Assembly: GCA_029379385.1 (NCBI GenBank)
Contig: CM055615.1
Coordinates: forward strand, 1,426,001 to 1,490,000
DNA: 64,000 bases
Direction: 5' to 3'
Source of the DNA: Quillaja saponaria
Lineage: Eukaryota; Streptophyta; Magnoliopsida; Fabales; Quillajaceae
The position numbers and the translations under genes were made by a program. Numbering within the stretch: position 1 is the first letter of the stretch; each line of letters opens with the position of its first letter. The notes beneath the pieces are model-generated. The model ran no database searches. It was given only the letters and a program-made list of their open reading frames with translations, and was not told the origin of the DNA. Of the stretch, positions 22,637 to 35,238 are shown piece by piece.

Positions 22637-25600
22637 CTACTTATGATTGCTAATAAGAGACAGATGTTCTGTTCTTCCTGCTGTTTCTCTTCTGTTTCTA
22701 TTCTTGGATCTATCATACAAGTTCTTGACTGCATGCAGTTTTTTGACAACAACATTTATAGGCATCCTCTCATTTGGTGGTGTTATTGAGCATGAAACTC
22801 CAATTTGCATCACTGAAACCAAGCACTCCTCTAGTGTACATCTATCCAAATCAACATTTTCTTCTTGATCAGAAAGCAAAAAAGGATCTACTATATCCAT
22901 TATGTGTTCTGGTAAAGACATTGCTGCGAACTGACAAATGGTCAGACAATCTTTGAAAGCTTCATTAGTGGGTCTTTTTCCAATGAACATCTCCAACAAG
23001 AGTATCCCATAACTATAAACGTCTCCAAGTGTTGAAGGTTGACCACCCATGCCATACTCTGCATTTCACTTGTGTTATAGGAGAAAAAAGAAGTATGTGC
23101 TGGTGAGCTTAGCTATTATTCAACTAGTTTAAGAACATACCTGGAGGAATGTAGCCAATGGATCCCTTCAGCCCCACTGTCAACGTTGGATTTTTAGTGG
23201 GATTGCTTAATTCTTCAAATAGAAACATTGCTAACCCAAAGTCACCAACATGAGCTACCATATCTTTGTCAAGGAGTACGTTGCTTGGCTTTATATCACA
23301 ATGAACAATTGGTGGTTGACAATGGTGGTGGAGATATTCCAGTGCAAAAGCAACATCAATTGCTACATTCAGTCTTTGGATAAATCTCAACTTTCTACTT
23401 TCATAATGTTGATCATTGTTTATAGGATGCACCCAATCGTCCAGACTTCCGTTAGGCATAAATTCAAAAACTAGGGCTTTAAACTCGTTACCCTTGATGA
23501 TCAACACTTGAGCAGGCGGAAATGATCTTCAGGAGGTTGCGGTGTCTTATACATCTCAAAGCTTCACATTCATCAATGAAGCTCTTCGAAGCACCTTTCT
23601 GTTCAAGGTTTAATACCTTAACTGCAACAATTGCTCCATCAACTGAAAGAGTTCCTTTGTATACAGAACCAAAACTTCCCATGCCAATCAAATTGTTCTT
23701 GGAGAATCCATTAGTTGATTTTGCAAGTTCTGAGTACGAAACTCCAGATTTCCAATCATCGGTACTGAAAGTTGATTTTGAAGCTCCCTTTCTTGTTCTC
23801 TTTATCTTGTAAAGGGCAACAACCGAACAACACAGACAGATTACAAATATGACTGCACAAATTACAGGCATTACAACTTTGAGAGCAAGAAATTTTCTAG
23901 ATGAATGCGGTCTGCTGTCTGTGCATGTTGGTAAGTGTAATGTTTGGACACCACCACAGAGTTTCTTGTTTCCAATTAATGAAACACCAGTTGCATTTTT
24001 GAAGATCCCTTCTTGTGGTATTTCACCCTCAAAATCATTATAGGAAAGGTTGAGATGTTTGACTGCTAAGAACTTGCTGAGGAATTTAGGAAGCTTCCCG
24101 GATAAGGTGTTTCGTGAAAGATCTATGTCGTCCAAACCTCTTAAATGCTCTAAAGATTGAGGAATCTCTCCTTCTAGTAAGTTACCCTGCAGATAGAGGT
24201 GCTGCAAACTAGTACAACTTCCGAGAGAAGTAGGAAGCTCACCAGATAATTTGTTTTCTGAGAGATCAAACTCCATAAGATTAATTAACTTACCCACTTC
24301 AATTGGCAAAGAACCTGTCAAAGAATTGTTAGACATGTTCAAATAAATTGAAAGTGAAGAAAGACCGATTACCTCCTTCGGTATAGTGCCATTAAGTTTG
24401 TTATCATTGAGACTTAACTTCAACAAATTCTGGCATTTCCCAAGGCTAGTAGGTATATATCCTTCGAATTCATTCTCCTCCATAGAGAGACTGGTTAATG
24501 CAGTTAAGTTACCAAGGGAGGAAGCGATTAGTCCTGAAAATTTGTTTCCATTCAACTCCAATCCCTCTAATTTCCTTAGCATCCCCATTGCATCCGGGAG
24601 ACTACCACTCAAATGGTTATTTTCCAATCCCAGAAGAGTCAAGTTAACAAGGTTCCCAATCTCAACAGGTATGCTCCCATGCATTGCATTGCTACCTAAA
24701 GTCAATATTTTCATTTGTGTTGAAAAATTGGCTAAGGAGCTTGGAAATTCTCCCCCAAACTGATTTTGAGCAAGACCCCAAAACTTTTAGAGCAGTACAA
24801 TTGCTCAAGGAAGTAATAAAACTGAGGTCACCTGCTTTCCAGCTTCCAAGTCTATTTACCTCAAAATTGAGTCTAATCAAATTTTGCAAGCTTCCTAGAT
24901 TTTCAGGTAGTGTACCACTAAGACCATTTCCATAAAAATCAAGCACCTGAAGTCTTGAAGCATTTGACAATGATGCAGGAATAGAACCTGTGAAATTGTT
25001 AAGTCCACCAGCAAAGATTTCAAGATTAGGAAGAGTAAATCCAATATCTGGAGGTAGGTTCCCATGGAGCTGATTTTGAGTGAAAGAGAAATAGTATATG
25101 GAAGAAATATTATAAATTGAAAAAGGGATTGTACCAGAAAGAGAATTCCCATATAATTGAAGCATCCGCAAGTTTGATAAATGACCTAGCTCATTTGGTA
25201 TGCTTCCTTGAAAATTGTTCAGGGCAAGAGAAACAGTATGCAAAGCAGAGAAGTTTCCTAACCAAGTTGGGATTCTTCCTGTCAGATTGTTACGGCCAAG
25301 ACGCAGAAAAACCAATTTTCTCAATGATTTGAGCTGGTCAGGAATCTGCCCAATAAGAATGTTGTAGCTAACTCGTATCTCTCTTAGTTCTGTACAATGA
25401 CTAAGATTATACGGAATCCTCCCACCAAAGTAATTGTTGGTCAAGTTTAGATCTTGCAGGTGTAGTAGATTTCCTACCTCATGAGGAATTTCACCATGGA
25501 AGCTATTATTTTGGAGGTTGATACCAGTGAGGAAAGTGAGGTTTCCTATAGATGGTGATAAAGTGCCAGTCAATTGTCTTTCTTCCAAGTTCAAAACCAC

Positions 25601-25852
25601 CACTTTTTGATTGGACTTGTTGCATATAATGCCTACCCAATTGCAGTAGTGGATGGAATTATTCCAGGAACTCATTATTTGGAGTGGATCTTGAACTATT
25701 CGACTCTTGAAGTCAAGTAAAGCAAGAAAATCAGATTCATTTCCTGAACTGAATGTTGTTGCAGACTCTAAACTTGATCTCATGCACAAAAGAAAAAACC
25801 CTTGAAGGAATTTTAGCAATAAATTGTTGGACATTAGACGATGATTGTTCAT
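22637..25852 (-). pseudogene. LRR receptor-like kinase copy 1 (two frameshifts)
   Basis: Same family and structure as the copy at 28385-31541: signal peptide (ATG at 25852), N-terminal LRR cap with SSWNNSIHYCNWVGI, about 20 LRRs, a membrane segment, then a kinase with glycine loop GMGSFGSVYKG, VAVKVL and the non-RD catalytic loop IVHCDIKPSN. Exon 1 is 25852-23141 and exon 2 is 23058-22637, joined through EYGMGGQPS. Compared with copy 2 there is one extra base in a C run at about 24776-24779 (LRR region) and one extra base in a C run at 23491-23493 (kinase N-lobe). Each breaks the frame. Exon 2 is full length, ending LSLISNHK. Either this is a young pseudogene or the two homopolymer insertions are sequencing errors. 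Confidence 0.85.
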
Positions 25853-26237
25853 CTTTTTCCACTGTCTAAACAGAATGGTTCATCTTTGTGGGAAGTAAAC
25901 CTTTAATATAAGAATGCAAAATCCTGTGTCGCTTTAACCAAATCCTCTATTTACGGCTGTTAAGGAAAATATCCATGCAATACATTAAATCAGCCAAGAC
26001 GTACTATGAATAGTTTCTGAATTTGCGTGTATATTATTATGAACAGTAGATCTTTCAAATAATTTAAAGTTTGACATTTTCAATTTAATCTTCAATTATT
26101 ATGTGTTTGTTGATACGCTGGCTGGTATGTATTGGATAGGTTAGTTGAATTTTTAATGAGGAAGTTGACGGTTGAGTAATTGTTGAATATGGTGGCTGGT
26201 TTTGATTGATTCATCGATAACATTGATAAGTTATTAT

Positions 26238-26425
26238 AACGGGTGTCTTAAGATATTTGTTAAGCTGTAATAAATATAGTGTCTGAAAATTAAAACTTTA
26301 CAAAAAAAGAAGAAGAAATTATGTAATACTGAATTTATAATCAATTATTGTGATAAATTTTACAAATTTTTATTTAGAAAAGTTATAACAAGTGTCTTTA
26401 AGAAATCCATTAAAAAAATTCTTAT
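26238..26425 (+). repeat. MITE-like repeat, GGGTGTC family, copy 1
   Basis: It starts AACGGGTGTCTTAAG and ends with an inverted, diverged CAAGTGTCTTTAAGAAAT. The AT-rich centre contains the family motif AATCAATTATTGTGATAAAT. Total about 190 bp with no coding capacity. Confidence 0.5.
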
Positions 26426-26718
26426 TTTATTACTTCTAGCATATCTTTTTTTCTTTAATATATCCCCTCCTTCACCTCTTTCATTTTTCACACTAAGCAA
26501 CTCCAGCCTAAAGGTATGCGTCATTGTTCCTACAAGTGAATGTGTGTGCATATTATTTGCTTCACTGTTGATCTTTCAAATAATTGTAAGTTTGCCATTC
26601 TCAATTTAGTCTTCAATTAATGTGTTTTTGTTGATACGGTGGTTGATATTTCTTAAATACGCTGGTTGAATATTTAATAAGAAATATGGTGGTTGGATAA
26701 TTCTTGAAGGATTTTTTT

Positions 26719-26902
26719 TAATAGATATGTTAAGGGCATTTGTTAAGATTTTATAAATAAAAAGTTTATAATATTTACGGTAATTGATTATGATTTTAGT
26801 GTTATTTAATACATAAATTATTATTTTTAGAGAATTTTAAACTTCAACGATCATATTTATTACAATTTAACAAATGTTCATAAGAGCTCCTTAGAAAAAC
26901 TC
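26719..26902 (+). repeat. MITE-like repeat, GGGTGTC family, copy 2
   Basis: It shares the core GGTAATTGATTATGATTTTA and ATACATAAATTATTATTTTT with the copy at 33305-33488 and ends CTCCTTAGAAAAACTC. The terminal repeats are more diverged than in that copy. Confidence 0.55.
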
Positions 26903-28384
26903 ATTCTAGAATATGGTGGTTGGATGTTGTTGATTCAACTATATTTATTTGTTACATCCAACACGTTTTCTTCCTTTCAATCCACTCCATCACCTCTTTT
27001 ATTTTCCACACAAATCAATTCCAGCCTAAAGGTAAATGAGTCACTGCTTCTCAAAATCTCTTTCGAAAGGTCTAATATTTTTCTTTGTATGTGTATATGC
27101 ATGCATATTTTATTTTTGATCTGATGTAATTAGGATCTTAGTCATTTTCACATCAAAGAATCTTGAAGGAATATAAGGATTTGCAGAAGAATCCTCCTAC
27201 TGTAAAACACGTCTCCTAACCGGGGTTTAAGTGTGGCCCATTTGCCCAAACTAATTCAAAATTTCATAGTATTGATAAAATTAAAGGTTAATTATTTTAA
27301 GATAATTGTAGAGGTGATAAATAAATTAAATACAAAAATATATATAGTTGTGAATAATAATCACTTATTATTATCTCTAGATAATAATAATAGTTTTATC
27401 CCACTTATGAAACAGTTTAACTAGGACTGTACTCCCAGGTTTAATTTATAAATTGCTTGTATTACTGTCAGACTCCGTGCGTATAATAATTTCTTAGATA
27501 CAGACTATAAGATCTCTATGAGTGATTGTAAGATTGTGTGCTCTTAATATTTCTGTAGTGTGATTTTTATTGCTTGAACAACATGACTAGAGGTATGTAT
27601 TCATATTTGTATAAATTATTTAAAATATGCTTACTTATGATATTAGAGCTTCATCATTTTATCTTTAGTATAAGAAAAATCACATGTTCTCTTAAATTTA
27701 TTTATCTCAAAAAATAATTTATATTTTGTTTTAATATCTGTCGATAAATATATGTTCACACAAGAGAATGACATGATCGTTAATTCAATATGTATTTATT
27801 TTGATACCTCAAATTTATAAGCTAGCTATTTGGGCAAGCATGATATGGCCCGGATATGTCGTATTTCGAAACCAAAAGGTGATTGTTGGAGAGGAATCTT
27901 TGTATGAGTAAAGCCCTTCTATGAAATGTGACCTTTGGTGATAACAAAGTCAGCTTCGGAGCAAGTTAATTAACATTAATGACGGTTAATAAGTAATGCT
28001 CCAAATGTTATGGCATTTGAAGAGTTTGATTAAGTTTATAATTTGAATTAATTGCTCATGAGACTTGGCATCTAGCACATTTATAAAGGTTTTTGAACCA
28101 ATTAACAAATCTTTATCTTTAGTTTCCTTTACTTTATTTTGCATTACCATTTATGTTTTTATTTTGGAATTGTAAGCTTGTTCTCACACTTACACACACC
28201 CAATGCTAGTACAATGTACTAGAGGTCTGATTGTTATTCACAATCGTCTGATCATTCAAACTTGGAACACAGTTTCCTGACTCGTATAGGCTCTAAGTTG
28301 TAATAATAATAGCATCAATAATATCTACTTTTGATTGCTAATAAGAGAGAGATGTTCTGTTCTTCCAGCAGCTTCACTTCTGTT

Positions 28385-31300
28385 TCAATTCTTGGATCTA
28401 TCATACAAGTTCTTGATTGCATGCAGTTTGTTGACAACAACATTTATAGGCATCCTCTCATTTGGTGGTGTTATTGAGCATGAGACTCCAATTTGCATCA
28501 CTGAAACCAAGCACTCCTCTAGTGTACATCTATCCAAATCAACATTTTCTTCTTCTTGATCGGAAAGCAAAAAAGGATCTACTATAGCCATTATATGTTC
28601 TGGTAAAGACATTGCTGTGAACTGACAAATGCTCAGACAATCTTTGAAAGCTTCATTAGTGGGTCTTTTTCCAATGAACATCTCCAACAAGAGTATTCCA
28701 TAACTATAAACATCTCCAAGTGTTGAAGGTTGACCACCCATGCCATATTCTGCATTTCACTCGTGTTATAGGAGAAAAAAGAAGTGTGTGCTGGTGAGCT
28801 TAGCTGTTATTCAACTGGTTTAAAAACATACCTGGAGGAATGTAGCCAATAGATCCCTTTAGCCCAACTGTGAAGGTTGGCTTTTTAGTGGGATTGCTTA
28901 ATTCTTCAAATAGAAAACTTGCTAACCCAAAGTCACCAACATGAGCTACCATATCTTTGTCAAGGAGTACATTACTTGGCTTGATATCACAATGAACAAT
29001 TGTTGGTTGACAATGGTGATGGAGATATTCCAGTGCAAAAGCAACATCAATTGCTATATTCAGTCTTTGGATAAATCTCAACTTTCTACTTTCATTATGT
29101 TGATCATTGTTTGTAGGATGCACCCAACCGTCAAGACTTCCATTAGACATAAATTCAAAAACTAGAGCTTTAAACTCATTACCTTGACGGTCAACAGTTG
29201 AGCAGGCAGAAATGATCTTCAGGAGATTGCGGTGTCTTATACTTCTCAAAGCTTCACATTCATCAATGAAGCTCTTCGAAGCACCTTTCTGTTCAAGGTT
29301 TAATACCTTAACTGCAACAGTTGCTCCATCAACTGAAAGAGTTCCTTTGTATACAGAACCAAAACTTCCCAAGCCAATCAAATTGTCCTTGGAGAACCCA
29401 TTAGTTGATTTTGCAAGTTCTGAGTACGAAACTCCAGATTTCCAATCATCGGTACTGAAAGTTGATTTTGAAGCTCCCTTTCTTGTTCTCTTTATCTTGT
29501 AAAGGGCAGCAACCGAACAACACAGACAGATTACAAATATGACTGCACAAGTTACTGGCATTACTACTTTGAGAGCAAGAAATTTTCTAGATGAATGCGG
29601 TCTGCTGTTGGTGCATGTAGGTAAATGTAATGTTTGGACACCACCACAGAGTTTCTTGTTCCCAATTAATGAAACACCACTTTCATTTCTGAAGATCCCT
29701 TCTTGTGGTATTTCACCCTCAAAATAATTATAGGAAAGGTTGAGATGTTTGATTGCTAAGAACTTGCTGAGGAATTCAGGAATCTTCCCAGATAAGGTGT
29801 TTCGTGAAAGATCAATATCGTCCAAACCTCTTAAATGCTCTAAAGATTGAGGAATCTCTCCTTCAAGCAAGTTACCCTGCAGATAGAGGTGCTGCAAACT
29901 AGTGCAACTTCCGAGAGAAGTAGGAAGCAAACCAGATAATTTGTTTTCCGAGAGATCAAACTTTATAAGATTAACTAACTTACCCACTTCAATTGGCAAA
30001 GAACCTGTCAAAGAATTGCGAGACATGACCAAATAAATTGATAGTGAAGAAAGGCTGATTACCTCCTTCGGTATAGTGCCATTAAGTTTGTTACCATTAA
30101 GATTTAACATCAATAAATTCTGGCATTTCCCAAGGCTAGTAGGTATATATCCTTCAAATTCATTCTCCTCCATAGAGAGACTGGTTAATGCAGTTAAGTT
30201 ACCAAGGGAAGAAGGGATTAGTCCTGAAAATTTGTTTCCATTCAACTCCAATCCCTCTAATTTCCTTAGCATCCCCATTGCATCCGGGAGACTACCACTC
30301 AAATGGTTATTTTCCAATCCCAGAAGAGTCAAGTTAACAAGGTTCCCAATCTCAACAGGGATGCTCCCATGTATTGCATTGCTACCTAAAGTCAATATTT
30401 TCATTTGTGTTGAAAGGTTGGCAATGGAGCTTGGAAATTCTCCCCCAAATTGATTTTCAGCAAGTCCCAAAACTTCTAGAGCAGTACAATTATTCAAGGA
30501 AGTAATAAAACTGAGGTCACCTGCTTTCCAGCTTCCAAGTCTATTAACATCAAAATTGAGTCTAATCAAATTTTGCAAGCTTCCTAGATTTTCAGGTAGT
30601 GTACCACTAAGACCATTTTCAGCAAAATCAAGCACCTGAAGTCTTGAAGCATTTGACAATGATGCGGGAATAGAACCTGTGAAATTGTTAACTCCACCAG
30701 CAAAGATTTCAAGATTAGGAAGAGTAAATCCAACATCTGGAGGTAGGTTCCCATGGAGATGATTTTGAGTGAAAGAGAAATAGTATATAGAAGAAATATT
30801 ATAAATTGGAAAAGGGATTGTACCAGAAAGAGAATTCCCATATAATTGAAGCTTCCTCAAGTTTGATAAATGACCTAGCTCATTTGGTATGCTTCCTTCA
30901 AAATTGTTCATGGTAAGAGAAACAGTATACATAGCCGAGAAGTTTCCTAACCAAGTTGGGATTTTTCCTGTGAGATTGTTGTGGCCAAGACCCAGAAAAA
31001 CCAATTTTCTCAATGATTTGAGCTGGTCAGGAATCTGCCCAATAAGAATGTTGTTGCTAACTTGTAGCTTTCTTAGCTCTGTACAATGACTTAGATTATA
31101 TGGAATCCTCCCACCAAAGTAATTGTTGGTCAAGTTTAGATCTTGAAGGTGCAGTAGATGTCCTACCTCATGAGGAATTTCCCCATGGAAGCCATTACTT
31201 TGCAGGTTGATACCAGTGAGGAAAGTGAGGTTTCCTATTGAAGGTGATAAAATGCCAGTCAATTGTCTTTCTTCCAAGTTCAAAACCACAACTCTTCGAT

Positions 31301-31541
31301 TGGATTTGTTGCATGTAATGCCTATCCAATTGCAGTAATAGATGGAATTATTCCAGGAACTCATGATTTGGAGTGGATCTTGAACTATTCGACTCTTGAA
31401 GTCAAGTAAAGCAAGAAAATCAGATTCATTTCCTGAACTGAATGTTGTTGCAGACTCTAAACTTGTACTCACGCACAAAAGAACAAACCCTTGAAGGAAT
31501 TTTAGCAATACATTTTTGGAAATCAGACAATGATGGTTCAT
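28385..31541 (-). CDS. LRR receptor-like serine/threonine kinase, non-RD, subfamily XII type (copy 2)
   Basis: Probable plasma-membrane pattern-recognition receptor of the EFR/XA21/At3g47570 group. Exon 1 (31541-28832) gives 903 codons: signal peptide LLKFLQGFVLLCVSTSL, N-terminal LRR cap with the paired-cysteine type sequence YYCNWIGITC, about 20-22 LRRs of the LxxLxLxxNxLxGxIP type (residues about 80-610), membrane segment VTCAVIFVICLCCSVAAL, and a kinase with glycine loop GLGSFGSVYKG, VAVKVL lysine, catalytic loop IVHCDIKPSNVLL and DFGLA. Cysteine instead of arginine before the catalytic aspartate makes it non-RD, as in known immune receptors. The 82-base intron (28750-28831) is phase 1. 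Exon 2 (28749-28385) completes the C-lobe. TGA at 28385-28387 replaces an AGA found in copy 1 and removes about 20 tail residues (older stop at 28325-28327), giving about 1024 aa. It is probably functional. Confidence 0.9.
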
Positions 31542-32340
31542 CTTTTTCCAATGTCTAAAACAGAATGGTTCATATTTGTGTTAACTAATCCTTTAATATA
31601 AGAATGCAAAATCCTGTGGGGCTTTTAACCTTATCGTCTATTTAAGGCTATGAAGGAAAATCTATCCTAAATTCAAGTAACTAGATATTTCTTAAAATGA
31701 ATATTTATCAGATAAATTATGAGATAATCTCAAGAAGATAATTCTATGAAGTGAGTAGAAGATATAAGACAACATTCTAAACAATCACTTTTTATCATTT
31801 AGTTGAAAAAAAATTTCATGTCAATTTCGTAACACATTTTTCAAAATAATTATAATATTTTTTTCTTCTAAATTTAGCAATATTATTTTTGACATAAAAA
31901 TATTGAATTATAAAGACAATAAAATACTTTTAGAACAAAATAGACAAAATAATAATATTTTAAAGACAATAAATATATTTTTATTAGAAAATAAAAAATG
32001 ATTAAAAAAGATAATGAAATTGCACCTGTTAACAAATACAAAGAAAGATATGTAATCAGCATAATTTTAAGTTGCAGATTGTCAAGGTTTCTGATTAATG
32101 ACACTTAAACGGCCATAGAAATAATCAAATAATATAATATTAATTTATTATTGCATTATTTTATACTTAAATTGAGTACTTTTTTTTTTCTTTTAATTAA
32201 TTATACTATAATATTTTGTGGTGGACTGGTGGGATATTACATATTCTTATCTACAATTTGTTTTCAAGAAAAAGAGTCAAAGACACCACAGACCATTTGA
32301 ATTAATCACATCAAGCATGCATCAACAGGCAACGAAAAAA
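31542..32340. promoter_or_regulatory. Upstream region of receptor-kinase copy 2, duplicated at 35239-36600
   Basis: It presumably contains the promoter. Long stretches match 35239-36600, including CTAAATTCAAGTA, AAATGAATATTTATCAGATA and ACATCAAGCATGCATCA. Conservation between duplicates is expected from the duplication itself and does not prove regulatory function. Confidence 0.5.
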
Positions 32341-32540
32341 AAGAAAAAAGAAGTGCTAATATATTATAACTGCGAAATTTATTTTCATTGTTTAATTTAA
32401 AACTCGCAAATCTAAATCGAAATGAATTAAAAGTAAATACTATCACTGAGTAACACCGATTTTAAAAATCTATTTATGTTTATAAATAAAATATCACTGT
32501 GTAACTTGAAACTATCGTTCTTGACAAAATAAATATAATT

Positions 32541-32942
32541 TTAACACAACTTTTCACAATTATTTGCATTATCACATGCAGTTTTTACATCATAATTGGC
32601 AATGTCAATATCCTCACCCAATCCCTCTAGAGCACTGTTGAATGATCCAACCAATCCTTCATACCAAAAAGCACACTTTTTTATGGGTTCAGTGCCATTG
32701 TTCTCCAGCATTTTATTGATGAAACTTTGGCTATCTGTTAAATTGGTTATGGCTGCTTCAAGAACAACCTTTGCAAGATCATGAAGGTTTGTTGCTGATA
32801 AAGATTGAGGATCCGATTCAAGAAGTTCGACGCATTTTGAAGAGCTAATTGAGGTTTGTTTGCATACACTTTGAATTAATTGGGACGTCGTCAGTTGTTG
32901 GCAAAGGGGAATTCACAAGGACAGGGAAATGACTGATAACAT
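32541..32942 (-). pseudogene. Plant invertase/pectin methylesterase inhibitor (PMEI) pseudogene
   Basis: The minus strand reads ATG at 32942, a short hydrophobic start (MLSVISLSL), then TGA at 32915-32913, codon 10. It then stays open for about 123 codons to TAA at 32543-32541. The open part has PMEI features: QLIQSVCKQT, CVELLESDP, a NLHDLAKVVLEAAITNLTDS helix, IKKCAFWYEGLVGSFNSALE and ANYDVKTACDNANNC, so the four paired cysteines are present. The last helix of the four-helix bundle is missing. The stop removes the signal peptide from the rest and the 3' end is short, so I call it a pseudogene. It lies between receptor-kinase copies 2 and 3 and is absent from the duplicated segment right of 35239. 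Confidence 0.75.
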
Positions 32943-33304
32943 CAAAGCATGAGTTTGGGATAGAGGGGTCATTTTTTCTTTTGTTGGTGAGTATGGCTAT
33001 TTGTGTGTTTTGGTGTGCATAGAAAAGACAATTAATTTATAGGCTTTTAAATTGAAAAATAAAATTTATTTATTATGTATCATAAGACTAGATTCACCCA
33101 TGAGATTCACATAGATTAGTAGATGAATCAAATTGAATAGAAAATTTTGAATTGGAAATTTTAAGATTGTAAGCCTGCCTATGAGTATATAATTCCTTGT
33201 GGGGAAAAACAATACTATATATTACAATTAAGTTATAGTTTAGATTCACTCATGAAATTTACATAAATTAATGTTACATAAATATAGTAAAATTTAGAAG
33301 ATTT

Positions 33305-33488
33305 ATCTAACGGGTGTCTAAAGGGAACTTGCTAAGTTTCTATAAATAGAAAATTTGTAACATTTATAACAGTAATTGATCATGATTTAAGTACTATTTA
33401 TTGCATAAATTATTACTTATAGAAAGTTTCAATTTCCAATGACTATATTTATTGTAACTTAATTAGTGTCCTTTGGACACCTGTTAGA
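33305..33488 (+). repeat. MITE-like repeat, GGGTGTC family, best copy
   Basis: The left end TCTAACGGGTGTCTAAAGG is mirrored by the right end CCTTTGGACACCTGTTAGA, giving inverted repeats of about 19 bases with few mismatches. The AT-rich interior has no open frame. Related copies lie at 26238, 26719, 45350 and probably 45120 and 45600. Confidence 0.7.
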
Positions 33489-33639
33489 AAAACTCAAATT
33501 TAAATTAGGAACTATAAGATTCTAAGCATGAGATATTCAATTCCTTGTATTAATATTATTTGTTACAATTAATTTATAGTTTAGATTTACATAGATTGAT
33601 ACATGAATCAATTTGAATTGAAGTTCATAGGATTCTAAG

Positions 33640-33840
33640 ATAGAGATGTATAATTCCTTGTGTAAAAAAAGAGAATACTGTATAAATAAGATTTTATATA
33701 AATAGTAAGGAAACAAACCATATCTTTTTTTTTAATCCTATAATATAGGTGAGAATGAGATCATCTAAATAGTGATGCAATCTCTACATTCCAAGTATAT
33801 ATTTTTGCTAATAAATAAAATTATAAATTGTAATTAGGAT
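33640..33840. repeat. Segment duplicated at 37130-37340
   Basis: Both contain ATTCCTTGTGTAAAAAAAG, AATAGTAA(A/G)GAAACAAAC and a GATG(C/T)AATCTCTACATTC motif in the same order. It is the far part of the duplicated upstream block of the receptor-kinase genes. Confidence 0.7.
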
Positions 33841-33974
33841 GGAGTTAAGCATATAGGCAATTGGGATTTTCCTTCTTCATCGGTTCATTTGGTTCAAATG
33901 GATCTGAAATTTTAGAATATGAATTTGTTAAAAAGTGTCATGAGTTTGAATTTTAATGGTTTTCAAAATGCTGT

Positions 33975-35191
33975 ACAGGATAAGTCCTGGCCCAACTAGC
34001 TCCCCTAAAATATCTGTTTGGAACACGACAATTCTAAGTTCTGCATGTTTCACAGAAGTCCTGGTCACGATATTAAAAATTGTAAGACTTTCAGGAATGA
34101 AATAGAGAAGCTAATAAGCAAGGATTGTCTTAGTGAGTATTTACAGAAAGAGGGGGTAAGGAGAAGTTATAAAAGGGAAGAGCCATGAAATAGCCAAGCA
34201 GTTGACTAGTATAAATGCTGTCCTTATGACAAGGAGATAATGGAGGACTGAAGTTATAAAAGAACGAAGTTATGGGAGTAATATACACTATTGCGGGAGG
34301 GTTTTCACCCATTGGGAAACCTCAATGCAAAGAAAACGGTATGGAAGAAAACCATTGCCCATCTCAGAGCAAAGTTAAGAGACCTCGTCGAGGGGATTCC
34401 CAAGGGGTCATAACATTCTCAGATGATGATTTGAAGGGCGTCAGGACCCCTCACAATGACACCCTAATCATTTCTACTAAGTTCGCCAATTTTTAGGTGC
34501 AGAGAGTACTAAATGATAATGGAAGTTCGGCATATATCATGTATTTGAAATATTTTGAACAGGTGTATCCTAAGGAGAAATTAAAACCTTTTGAAGGCAC
34601 ATTGGCGAGGCAGTGTTATTTTGTTGGCTGCCTCCACATGGACAATATAAGGGATGCCTGGGCTGAAAAGAGGATAGATATTTAGAGGAAGATTGACTCT
34701 GTTGACAAGTTCAAACCAATGTCTTTTTGAGGATGCCCTCCTAAAAACTGTGTTGTTGGGAACAAAGATGGATGAGAAGGTACAGGGTGAACTAGTAAGT
34801 ATTTTGCGAAAGAACAGGCACCTTTACTTGGTCGGCCAGAGATATGCTTGGAATAGATCCTGTCGTTATTCATCATAGGTTGAATATCAGTTCAGATGCC
34901 AGACCGGTACAACAAAAGAAAAGAAATTTTGCTTTAGATAGGCAGAAAGCGATTCAAAAACAGATAGTAAGGGTCATAGAGAAGGTGTTTTACCTGGACT
35001 ATTAGGCCAGTGTGGTTAGGAAGCAGAGTGGAAAATTAATGATGTGTGTTAATTTCATCGACCTGAGTGGTGCTTGTCTAAATAATAACTTTTCCCTAAT
35101 CTATATAGATCGACTAGTTGGCAAGTCGTCTAGTAGTGAGCTTTTTAGCTTCATGGATGCTAATTCAGAGTATAATAAGATAGGATGACTG
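33975..35191 (+). pseudogene. Ty3/gypsy gag-protease-RT fragment
   Basis: In order along the plus strand: a gag zinc-knuckle-like FCMFHRSPGHDIKNC (about 34040-34085), FSDDDLKGVRTPHNDTLIIS before the protease (about 34420-34475), a protease-like LNDNGSSAYIMY (about 34508-34540, active-site DNGSS kept), LKPFEG (about 34580), and the start of reverse transcriptase with SFMDANSEYNKI (about 35150-35180). Stops and frameshifts are frequent, for example TAG at 34494. The element ends abruptly where a receptor-kinase 5' end begins, with no LTR there, so the fragment replaced or deleted the gene body. Confidence 0.75.
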
Positions 35192-35238
35192 AGAAATTTT
35201 ACCAATACATTTTTTGAAATCAGACAATGATGAGTCAT
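35192..35238 (-). pseudogene. LRR receptor-like kinase copy 3, 5' stub
   Basis: ATG at 35238 is followed by about 16 codons reading MTHHCLISKNVLVKFL, almost the same start as copy 2. The gene then stops at the junction with the gypsy fragment near 35192. Only the signal-peptide start and upstream DNA remain. Confidence 0.8.

Larger units (their letters stand above)
25853..28280. other. Intergenic region upstream of receptor-kinase copy 1
   Basis: Bases 25853-25980 match the upstream DNA of copy 2. The remainder is AT-rich with repeated motifs (GTTGATACGCTGG near 26110, GTTGATACGGTGG near 26630) and two MITE-like copies (separate entries). No gene was recognised between 26900 and 28280. Confidence 0.5.

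Noticed and set aside
23522..24935. Several plus-strand frames opposite the receptor kinase
   Set aside because: They mirror the minus-strand LRR and kinase coding and occur at the same place in both gene copies.
32596..32784. 62-codon plus-strand frame
   Set aside because: It is the shadow of the minus-strand invertase/PME inhibitor pseudogene, whose motifs are clear.
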